A stretch of 53,941 bases of DNA from UKL13-2 sp043773745 (GTDB lineage Bacteria > Pseudomonadota > Gammaproteobacteria > Burkholderiales > Usitatibacteraceae). The translations under genes were made by a program, and so were the position numbers. Position 1 is the first letter of the stretch. The number at the start of each line of letters is the position of its first letter. Positions 1 through 7,882 of the stretch are shown here, piece after piece. The notes beneath the pieces were generated by a model. The model ran no database searches. It had not been told where the DNA came from and was given only the letters and a program-made list of their open reading frames with translations. The stretch is from positions 1-53,941 of the forward strand of contig JAYVEV010000073.1 in the NCBI GenBank assembly GCA_043773745.1, written 5' to 3'.

Positions 1-62
1 GCTATGGCATCCCGAGCGAGTTTCATTCGGCATGGTTAGCTCAACAAAAGCTGGCAGCATGA
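1..62 (+). CDS. Possible C-terminal fragment of a CDS cut by the window edge
   Basis: Frame 3 is open from the window edge and gives 19 codons ending at a TGA at 60-62, with a plausible peptide ending WLAQQKLAA. Nothing in so short a piece identifies a family. A substrate-binding protein gene would be expected just upstream of the peptide transporter that follows, but that is only a guess from context. It could equally be a chance reading frame. Confidence 0.25.
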   Translation, partial: YGIPSEFHSAWLAQQKLAA

Positions 63-180
63 GCGCTACGTTCGTACCCGATAAACACGGTCAACCTCAC
101 ATAATTGAAAATTAAACGGGCACAGGGCAGAAATAAAGAATAGTGCGCCACGAGATATAAGCCAAAGCAATCAACCAAAT

Positions 181-561
181 TTGCTTTTTAAAAGCAAAGA
201 TAACAAATTTGACGACTTTTCCTATGATGTTTTAGCTATCGAAGTGCCGTCTGGCGCAAAACATGCTCAGTTCTGGATACTGGGCAAAAAATTTTTGCAG
301 AGGCAAAGTGATGGAATCGTCAGACCTGACATTATTGATGCGTCCGAATGTTCGCTGGTCAATAACACTATTCCCAAAAATTGGATTGTTGCAATTAACC
401 GATATGGTGAAGAAACAAGAACTATTTTTTCGCCGCCCGAATTTTCTGTCTATGGTTATTTGGAAATGCTGCTAAATGGAAACGAGCATGCCATTGAGAC
501 CTTTAACAAAATGTTGGCCGCTCATTTCCGGCACGATTTCGTCTATCCATCCAGCAGCTAG
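181..561 (+). CDS. Hypothetical protein, 126 aa, AT-rich
   Basis: The frame reads 126 residues from a TTG codon at 181. There is no ATG nearby and no clear ribosome binding site, so the true start may differ. The protein is soluble-looking, without signal peptide or membrane segments, rich in aromatic residues (FWILGKKF, NWIVAINRYG, SVYGYLEMLL), and matches no family I recognise. The DNA is visibly more AT-rich than the transporter genes that begin 8 bases downstream, which suggests different ancestry. Its size and composition resemble small immunity or accessory proteins, but that is impression only. It ends just before the dppB-like gene and could be cotranscribed with it. Confidence 0.5.
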   Translation: MLFKSKDNKFDDFSYDVLAIEVPSGAKHAQFWILGKKFLQRQSDGIVRPDIIDASECSLVNNTIPKNWIVAINRYGEETRTIFSPPEFSVYGYLEMLLNGNEHAIETFNKMLAAHFRHDFVYPSSS

Positions 562-569
562 TAAAATGG

Positions 570-1562
570 ATGGCTATGCTCTCTTACGCCATTCGACGTT
601 TGTGCCAATCCGGCTTTGTGCTGCTTGCGATGTCATTCCTCGTGTTTGTGGGGGTGTACGCGATTGGCAATCCGGTTGATTTACTGATCAACCCTCAGGC
701 GGACGACGCCGAACGCCTGCGCGCCACCATTGCGATGGGTTTGGACAAACCGATTTACGCACAGTATTGGTCGTTTTTGGGGGCTGCCTCCACCGGTGAT
801 TTTGGCCGCTCGTTTGTGTTCAATATACCCGCGCTGTCGTTGATCCTACAGAAACTGCCAGCCACCATTGAGTTGGCGTTGTTCGCCATGATAATCGCCG
901 TGGTGTTAGGTATTCCACTGGGCTTGCTGGCCGGGCTGAAGCCAGATTCATTTGTGGGTCGCACGATTATGGCGCTGTCAATTGTCGGTTTTTCCTTGCC
1001 GACGTTCTGGGTCGGCCTGGTGCTGATTATGATTTTCTCGGTGCATCTGGGCTGGCTGCCATCGAATGGTCGCGGTGATACCGTCGATATATTCGGCATT
1101 CCTGTCAGCTTCTTAACCTGGGATGGTTTAACGCATTTATTTATGCCTGCATTTAATTTGGCGTTGTTCAAGCTCTCGCTGTTGATTCGCCTCACCCGCT
1201 CGGGCACCCGCGAGGCGTTGTTGCAGGATTACGTGAAGTTCGCCCGCGCAAAGGGGCTCTCGAACACGCGCGTGATTGGCGTGCATGTGCTGAAAAACAT
1301 CATGATTCCGATCGTCACTGTGATCGGTTTGGAGTTTGGCTCGGTCATCGCGTTTGCCATCGTGACTGAAACCATCTTCGCTTGGCCGGGCACTGGCAAA
1401 CTGCTGATTGATTCAATTAACCAACTCGATCGGCCGGTGATTGTGGCGTATTTGCTGGTAATCGTGACCTTGTTTATCTTGATCAATTTTTTAGTTGATG
1501 TGGTTTATTCGGTGCTTGATCCGCGTGTGCGTTTGGGTGGTCAAACCGACGGGGCTCATTAA
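570..1562 (+). CDS. dppB: Oligopeptide/dipeptide ABC transporter permease, DppB/OppB type
   Basis: This is one of two inner-membrane permeases of a peptide-family (PepT) ABC importer. The 330-residue protein has the DppB layout: an N-terminal membrane helix (YAIRRLCQSGFVLLAMSFLV), a periplasmic stretch with LDKPIYAQYW, then five more hydrophobic segments. The inner-membrane transport signature with the EAA loop is visible at about residues 210-240 (TREALLQDYVKFARAKGLS). The C-terminus (VVYSVLDPRVRLGG) is the conserved DppB ending. ATG at 576 is an alternative start (MLSYAIRR). The gene is followed one base later by dppC. The substrate could be di- or oligopeptides or another compound handled by this family; the symbol indicates the family, not proven specificity. 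Confidence 0.9.
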   Translation: MAMLSYAIRRLCQSGFVLLAMSFLVFVGVYAIGNPVDLLINPQADDAERLRATIAMGLDKPIYAQYWSFLGAASTGDFGRSFVFNIPALSLILQKLPATIELALFAMIIAVVLGIPLGLLAGLKPDSFVGRTIMALSIVGFSLPTFWVGLVLIMIFSVHLGWLPSNGRGDTVDIFGIPVSFLTWDGLTHLFMPAFNLALFKLSLLIRLTRSGTREALLQDYVKFARAKGLSNTRVIGVHVLKNIMIPIVTVIGLEFGSVIAFAIVTETIFAWPGTGKLLIDSINQLDRPVIVAYLLVIVTLFILINFLVDVVYSVLDPRVRLGGQTDGAH

Positions 1563-1563
1563 T

Positions 1564-2496
1564 ATGAGCACCCCTTCAGCTACGCCAGCCGCCCCTACAG
1601 CACCGATCGTCATTTCCGCCGAAGTTGAAACGCCGCTCAAAAGATTCTGGGGTGAGTTTGCGGAGTCAAAGCTGGCGCTGATTGGGCTGGCGCTGTTGAC
1701 GATGATTATCTTGGTCGCAGTTTTTGCATCGGTGATCTCGCCGCAAAATCCCTATGACTTGGGCCAGCTCAACATCATGGATAGCAAATTGGAACCCGGT
1801 GAAAAATCAGCGGCCGGTTCAACGCATTTTCTTGGCACGGACGATCAGGGCCGCGACATGCTGTCCGCTATTTTTTACGGGCTGCGCATTTCGCTAGGGG
1901 TTGGTGTGGCCAGCACGGTTTTCGCACTGGCAATCGGTTTATGTTTTGGCATGATCGCGGCTTATTTTGGCGGCTGGGTGGATACGCTGATCATGCGTAT
2001 TGTGGACATTCAGCTTTCATTTCCGGCAATTTTGATTGCGCTGATTTTGTTGGCGGTGCTAGGGCAGGGCGCAGATAAAATTATCGTCGCGTTGATCACG
2101 GTGCAGTGGGCCTATTACGCTCGAACGGTTCGCGCTTCGGCATTGGTGGAAAAACAAAAAGAATATATCGAAGCGGCAAAAGTGTTGGCGCTATCGAGAA
2201 CCCGCATTTTATTTCGTCACATGTTGCCAAATTGTTTGCCGCCTTTGATTGTCGTTGCCACGGTGCAGGTGGCGCATGCGATTGCGCTCGAATCCACCCT
2301 GTCGTTTCTCGGGCTGGGTCTGCCGATTACCGAGCCATCACTAGGCTTGCTGATTTCGAACGGATTTACTTATTTGATGAGCGGCAAATACTGGATTTCG
2401 TTTTACCCCGGCCTGGCGTTATTGATGACAATTATGTCGATCAATCTGGTAGCGGATCAGTTGCGCGATGTGCTGAATCCGAGGTTGAAGAAATGA
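1564..2496 (+). CDS. dppC: Oligopeptide/dipeptide ABC transporter permease, DppC/OppC type
   Basis: This second inner-membrane permease pairs with the dppB product. The ATG at 1564 lies one base after the dppB stop; an upstream in-frame codon at 1495 would overlap dppB and is less likely. The 310-residue protein starts with a cytoplasmic tail, an N-terminal OppC helix (FAESKLALIGLALLTMIILV), the family motif HFLGTDDQGRDMLS at about residues 90-105, and the EAA loop region (EKQKEYIEAAKVLALSRTRI). It ends LRDVLNPRLKK, as DppC proteins do. Its stop overlaps, in the ATGA manner, the start of a 30-codon ORF that separates it from dppD. Confidence 0.92.
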   Translation: MSTPSATPAAPTAPIVISAEVETPLKRFWGEFAESKLALIGLALLTMIILVAVFASVISPQNPYDLGQLNIMDSKLEPGEKSAAGSTHFLGTDDQGRDMLSAIFYGLRISLGVGVASTVFALAIGLCFGMIAAYFGGWVDTLIMRIVDIQLSFPAILIALILLAVLGQGADKIIVALITVQWAYYARTVRASALVEKQKEYIEAAKVLALSRTRILFRHMLPNCLPPLIVVATVQVAHAIALESTLSFLGLGLPITEPSLGLLISNGFTYLMSGKYWISFYPGLALLMTIMSINLVADQLRDVLNPRLKK

Positions 2497-2581
2497 TTAA
2501 ACTTTACTCAAAGTCTAGTGCTGTAGAGGTGTTTGAGCCAAAAATGGCTGAAACGGCAAGCCGGCAGCGGGGTTTGTGTTT

Positions 2582-2585
<4 letters not shown>
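2493..2585 (+). CDS. Small 30-aa ORF bridging dppC and dppD (possible translational coupler)
   Basis: An ATG at 2493 overlaps the dppC stop (ATGA), and the frame runs 30 codons to a TGA at 2583-2585 that overlaps the dppD ATG at 2582 (again ATGA). The peptide (MIKLYSKSSAVEVF and so on) resembles nothing I know. Overlaps at both ends would let ribosomes pass from dppC through the small ORF to dppD without a new binding site, so its role may be coupling rather than a functional peptide. No convincing Shine-Dalgarno sequence is seen before the ATG. Chance arrangement remains possible. Confidence 0.4.
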
Positions 2586-3552
<967 letters not shown>

Positions 3553-3556
<4 letters not shown>

Positions 3557-4569
3557 GTCATATTCTCGAACTCAAAAATATCTCAAAGCGTTTCACCAAG
3601 AAGCTTGATTTGGCCGGCAAAGTGGCTAACGTTTTTGGTGCAACAGGTTCGGGCGCACGCAAAGAAACCGTCCATGCCGTCGATCAGGTAAGCCTCAGTA
3701 TTGAACGCGGCGAAGTGGTGGGACTGGTGGGTGAGTCCGGTTGCGGCAAATCGACGCTGGGACGCATGGTGGTTGGCATTCATCCGCAAAGTGAGGGTGA
3801 GCGCTGGTGGAAAGGCCGCGATGTTGCGACCATGACCAGCGCTGAAAAACGCACCATGCAATTACAGGTACAAATGATTTTTCAAGACCCGTATGCGTCG
3901 CTCAATCCGCGCTATCGTGTAGAAGACATTATCGGCGAAGCGCCATTGGTGCACGGGCTGATCAGCGCCCAGGAAAAAAATGGTTACGTTGCCAGCATCA
4001 TGCAAAAAGTAGGTCTTGATGCGGCGCTGTCCAAACGTTTTCCGCATCAGTTCTCCGGCGGCCAGCGCGCCCGTATTGGCATCGCCCGTGCGCTGGCAGT
4101 GAAGCCCGAGTTTTTGGTGTGCGATGAAGCGGTGGCGGCGCTGGATGTCTCAATTCAGGCGCAGGTATTAAATCTATTTATCGAATTGCGCCGGGAATTC
4201 AACCTGACTTATTTATTCATCAGCCACGATCTTGGCGTGGTGAAACATTTAAGCGATCGTGTGGTCATTATGTATCTGGGCCGGGTCGTTGAAGTGGGTG
4301 CAACGGATGCGCTGTTTGATGAGGCCGGTTTGTCAGATGCGCATCCTTACACGCAAGCCCTGCTTGCCGAGGTACCGCGGCTGGATGTGCGCAAAAAAAA
4401 TTTCGTTGCCATCAAAGGCGAGATACCATCGCCACTAAATCCACCAAGCGGCTGCCATTTCCATCCGCGTTGTCCGTATGCCATGCCCCGCTGTTCGGTT
4501 GAGGTTCCTGCGTTGCGCGAGATCGCGCCGCTCAGGTTTTCAGCCTGTCATTTAAATGATGGCAAATAA
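3553..4569 (+). CDS. dppF: Peptide ABC transporter ATP-binding protein, DppF/OppF type
   Basis: This second ATPase forms a heterodimer with the DppD-like subunit. The 338-residue protein has an inserted N-terminal segment typical of OppF (residues about 18-40 before HAVDQVSLSI), Walker A GESGCGKS at 60-67, signature FSGGQRARIGIARAL, and Walker B FLVCDEAVAALD; the T-to-V change after E in that last motif is a common variant. The C-terminal HPY domain (DAHPYTQALLAEVPRLD) and cysteine cluster (CHFHPRCPYAMPRC) are intact. It is the last transporter gene; a gap of about 60 bases separates it from the amidohydrolase gene, which may be in the same transcript. Confidence 0.93.
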
Positions 4570-4632
4570 TATTCAGTTAATACCCGTGCCGAAACAAGAT
4601 AGATTGTTCCCTACTTTATAAAGCGATACATC

Positions 4633-5562
4633 ATGTCTCAACCCTCATTTATCCCCGCCGTTATTCGCCGCTCGGCAACCGACCATGACCACGATATTCC
4701 AGTGGTCTTCGATTCCCCGCACAGTGGTACTTTTTATCCCGATGATTTTGGTTTTGTGGTGCCGCATTTAACACTTCGAATGGCGGAGGACACCCATGTC
4801 GACAGCCTTTATGCGGCCGCACCTGAAAACGGTGCCACCCTGATCGCGGCGGCATTTCCACGCAGCTATATTGATTGCAATCGCTCGTTGCTCGATATTG
4901 ACCAGGCGCTAATTTCAGAACCGTGGCCGGGGCCGATCAATGTCTCCAAGAAAACCGAAAAGGGCATCGGGCTGGTATGGCGCAAGCTCGATACCGGTGA
5001 GGATATATATAACCGCAAGCTCAGCGTCGCTGAAGTGCAAAACCGCATCGCGACCTGCTATTCGCCCTATCACAAAGCTGTGCGCGACACGATCAACCAA
5101 ACCCACAAGCATTACGGTGCGGTATGGCATATCAATTGCCACTCGATGCCGGCCGTCTCTGGCCTGGTGGCAGAGGAGGGGCCAGGCAAAGCCCGCGCTG
5201 AATTTGTATTGGGTGACCGGGATGGCACCACCTGCGCGCCCGAATTTACTGCCTTTGTTGCGCTCACTCTGCGCGGTTTTGGCTATGACGTAAAAATAAA
5301 TGACCCCTACAAAGGCGTGGAGTTGGTGCGGGCCTATTCAAACCCGACCGAGCATAAACACTCGCTACAAATTGAGGTCAATCGCAAGCTCTACATGGAT
5401 GAAAAAACCCGTGAAGTGAACGCCAATTTTTCGGCGCTGCAAAAAAATATCACGCGATTAATTGTTGCTATCGGCAAGTATGCGAAAAGCAATATGCCCG
5501 AACATCATGGCCACCATGATTGCGGGCACGACCACGGACACGGCCATGACCACAAACACTAA
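4633..5562 (+). CDS. N-formylglutamate amidohydrolase family protein with His-rich tail
   Basis: This is a zinc-dependent hydrolase of the N-formylglutamate amidohydrolase (FGase, HutG-like) family, which cleaves formyl or other acyl groups from amino acids. Family marks include VVFDSPHSGTFYP near the N-terminus, AEDTHVDSLY, FPRSYIDCNRS, HINCHSMPA (metal-binding histidines) and the late LQIEVNRKLYMDE. Residues about 288-309 form a tail of alternating His, Gly and Asp (10 histidines in 22 residues), which probably binds zinc or nickel and may load or buffer the metal. There are no his-utilisation genes nearby, so formylglutamate is not assured as substrate; proximity to a peptide importer suggests imported N-acylated amino acids or peptides. 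The 3' end overlaps the next gene. Confidence 0.88.
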   Translation: MSQPSFIPAVIRRSATDHDHDIPVVFDSPHSGTFYPDDFGFVVPHLTLRMAEDTHVDSLYAAAPENGATLIAAAFPRSYIDCNRSLLDIDQALISEPWPGPINVSKKTEKGIGLVWRKLDTGEDIYNRKLSVAEVQNRIATCYSPYHKAVRDTINQTHKHYGAVWHINCHSMPAVSGLVAEEGPGKARAEFVLGDRDGTTCAPEFTAFVALTLRGFGYDVKINDPYKGVELVRAYSNPTEHKHSLQIEVNRKLYMDEKTREVNANFSALQKNITRLIVAIGKYAKSNMPEHHGHHDCGHDHGHGHDHKH

Positions 5563-6520
5563 ACCCCAAACAGCCACGCCCCCTGTCGAGCTGACCGCGC
5601 CCGATATTTCGGCTTATCAAAACAGCAACTGCGGCGTCGATTACATCAGCACCTTTGATTCCGGCAAGCCGGGGCCGCATGTGATGATTAATGCGGTTAC
5701 TCATGGCAATGAAATTTGTGGCGCTATTACGGTTGATCGCCTGTTCAAAATGAAGCTGCGCCCCACTCGTGGGAAACTGTCGCTGTCGTTTGCAAACATC
5801 GCCGCATTTTTAAGCTTTGATCCGGTTACGCCGCACCTCTCGCGCTTCGTCGATGAGGACTTCAATCGGGTGTGGACCCCAGACACACTTGACGGGCCAC
5901 GGGTTTCTGTCGAACTGATGCGGGCCCGAGCGATGCGGCCGGTAATTGATGAAATTGATCTGTTGTTTGATATTCATTCCATGCATGACCCGCATGGGCC
6001 CGTGATGATTTCAGGGCCGCTGGACAAAGGTATTGCCTTGGCAAAGCAAGTGGGGATTCCGCGTCATATCGTGGCCGATCATGGTCATGCCAATGGCACA
6101 CGCATGCGCGACTACGGCGGATTTGGCGATCCTGCATCAACCAAAAATGCGCTGCTGGTTGAATGCGGGCAGCACTGGGAGCGCGCCGCAGAACATATGG
6201 CGTGGCAAAGCACATGGCGTTTTTTACGGGTATGCGATGTGGTGGATCGGGACTTGGCTGAATCGCAAATTGACAAGGCGACGCTTCCCGCGCCCCACCT
6301 TGTGCGCATCACTGAGGCGGTGATTGCCAACCATCAGGATTTTGTGTTTGCCGATGGTCTGCATGGTTTATCAGTCATCCCCAAACGAGGCGATTTGATC
6401 GGCCTTGATGGCGGCAAGCCGATCACTGCCCCCTATGACAACTGCGTACTGATTATGCCAACACTGGTTCATGTGAAGCCGGGTTTAACGGTGGTTCGCT
6501 TGGGACAGCTTGAGTCTTAG
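5546..6520 (+). CDS. Succinylglutamate desuccinylase/aspartoacylase family zinc hydrolase
   Basis: This is an M14-like carboxypeptidase-fold enzyme that removes acyl groups from amino acids. The zinc-ligand motif HxxE is in NAVTHGNEICG, the third ligand in DIHSMHDPHGP, and the conserved FVDEDFNRVW (Asn-Arg) substrate region lies between them. The late LLVECGQHWE supplies the catalytic glutamate typical of aspartoacylases. I prefer ATG 5546 (MTTNT), giving 324 residues and a 17-base overlap with the preceding gene; upstream in-frame ATGs at 5480, 5507 and 5516 would extend the protein into the His-tail coding region of its neighbour. Pairing with an FGase-type enzyme after a peptide importer points to scavenging of N-acyl amino acids, by inference. 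There are no ast-pathway genes nearby. Confidence 0.85.
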   Translation: MTTNTKPQTATPPVELTAPDISAYQNSNCGVDYISTFDSGKPGPHVMINAVTHGNEICGAITVDRLFKMKLRPTRGKLSLSFANIAAFLSFDPVTPHLSRFVDEDFNRVWTPDTLDGPRVSVELMRARAMRPVIDEIDLLFDIHSMHDPHGPVMISGPLDKGIALAKQVGIPRHIVADHGHANGTRMRDYGGFGDPASTKNALLVECGQHWERAAEHMAWQSTWRFLRVCDVVDRDLAESQIDKATLPAPHLVRITEAVIANHQDFVFADGLHGLSVIPKRGDLIGLDGGKPITAPYDNCVLIMPTLVHVKPGLTVVRLGQLES

Positions 6521-6575
6521 AGTGGGCGTTAATGTACGGTAACGCGCCGCTTTACATGTTGCCTTAGGTGTTGCC

Positions 6576-7862
6576 TTAAGTGTTGCCAAGGTCCTCGGAC
6601 TTTGCGCCGGGCCTGATTCCCAGTTGCTTCAGCTTTCTATAAAGATGAGTTCGCTCTAGCCCAACCTTGTCTGCCACACGTGACATATTGCCTTCCTCGC
6701 GGCGAATGTGATGTAAAAAATATTGATATTCAAATCGTTCACGCGCTTCGCGCAACGGCAGATCAAATGGAATGCCCGCGACCGGCGGATGGCTGTGCAG
6801 TTGATCGAGACCAACTTCACGCGCCACGCGGGTCACATCTTCGGCGGTAATTTCGGTCGTCAATGCGGTAAGCGCCAAGGTCTTGACAGCATTTTGCAGC
6901 ACCGGCAAATTGCCTGGCCAGTCCAAATTACGCAGCGCATTCAAGGCGCCCACGCTAAAGTGCCGCAACGACGATTCATTGGCTTCGACCATTTGCAATA
7001 AAATAGTTGAAGCTAAATCGGGAATGTCTTCGGGATGCTCGCGCAGGCTGGGAATGCGCAACGTGATGCCCGAAAGTTGTGCCAGCAGTTGCGCATCAAA
7101 TTCACCGCTATCAACCAGCGGCATCATCGACTGTACGCTTGTTGCCACCAGCCGCACATTGAATTTTTCAAGCTTGCCAATGAGCTGCCCCAAGCCTTTT
7201 TGTTCGTTCTTGTTGAGCGCTTCAATTTTCTCGATGAACAACACGCCATCGCGTGCCTCGGCCAGCGGCGCAAACGGATTTAACGCCAGCCAAGTGTGAT
7301 CGGGCGGCGCAATCCATGCAGTGTTGCGCTGGTGTACCATGCGCGCGATCAGCTCAAAGCCGCAGCCCTCTTCGCCCGTCAGCAATAGCGGCATTTTTAG
7401 ACGGCTGATTTGCTCCAGACGCTGTTTGAGCTCATCAATTATTTTGGCGCGGCCGAGGTGATCAAAATTCAGGCCGGGCTTGGGTAATACGCGTCCGCCT
7501 TGCAGCGCCTTGCCGACCGTGGCGATCAGCTTGGGCAGACTAATGGGTTTTTCCAGGAAGTCACAAGCACCGATTCGTGTCGCCTCGATCGCCGACTCTA
7601 TCGTACCGTGGCCGGACATCATCACGACCGGCATGGTGAGCTGACCAGAGGCCGCCCACTCTTTAAGCAGTGAAATGCCGTCCATATCGGGCATCCAGAT
7701 ATCCAGCAGCACCAAGTCAGGACGCGCCTCACGACGCATCGCGCGTGCCGTCGCAGCATTCTCGGCGACGCGTACAAAATAACCTTCGTCCTTGAGAATT
7801 TCGGACAACAGTTCACGAATCCCGATTTCGTCGTCGACGACTAAAATATTATTTGCGGACAT
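6576..7862 (-). CDS. ntrX: NtrX-like response regulator with degenerate sigma54-activator domain
   Basis: This response regulator is paired with the adjacent NtrY-like kinase. The N-terminal receiver domain is intact: D10/D11, phospho-acceptor D54 (VLLDIW) and K105 (EKP). The central region has the length of an AAA+ sigma54-interaction domain but its catalytic motifs are eroded: the Walker A position reads GEEGCGFE (163-170) without the lysine, no GAFTGA loop is present, and the Walker B position reads GVLFIEKI. The C-terminal Fis-type helix-turn-helix (NMSRVADKVGLERTHLYRKL) is well kept. It therefore probably binds DNA under phosphorylation control but is unlikely to hydrolyse ATP or open sigma54 promoters. 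Total length 428 residues. The start is 20 bases after ntrY; the stop lies in a 12-bp tandem repeat. Confidence 0.88.
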   Translation of the reverse strand: MSANNILVVDDEIGIRELLSEILKDEGYFVRVAENAATARAMRREARPDLVLLDIWMPDMDGISLLKEWAASGQLTMPVVMMSGHGTIESAIEATRIGACDFLEKPISLPKLIATVGKALQGGRVLPKPGLNFDHLGRAKIIDELKQRLEQISRLKMPLLLTGEEGCGFELIARMVHQRNTAWIAPPDHTWLALNPFAPLAEARDGVLFIEKIEALNKNEQKGLGQLIGKLEKFNVRLVATSVQSMMPLVDSGEFDAQLLAQLSGITLRIPSLREHPEDIPDLASTILLQMVEANESSLRHFSVGALNALRNLDWPGNLPVLQNAVKTLALTALTTEITAEDVTRVAREVGLDQLHSHPPVAGIPFDLPLREARERFEYQYFLHHIRREEGNMSRVADKVGLERTHLYRKLKQLGIRPGAKSEDLGNT

Positions 7863-7882
7863 GGCTTTTTAACCTGCTTTCA

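Noticed and set aside
4570..4632. Promoter for the FGase gene in the gap after dppF
   Set aside because: TTGTTC and TTTATAAAG are only 5 bases apart, too close for a sigma70 promoter.
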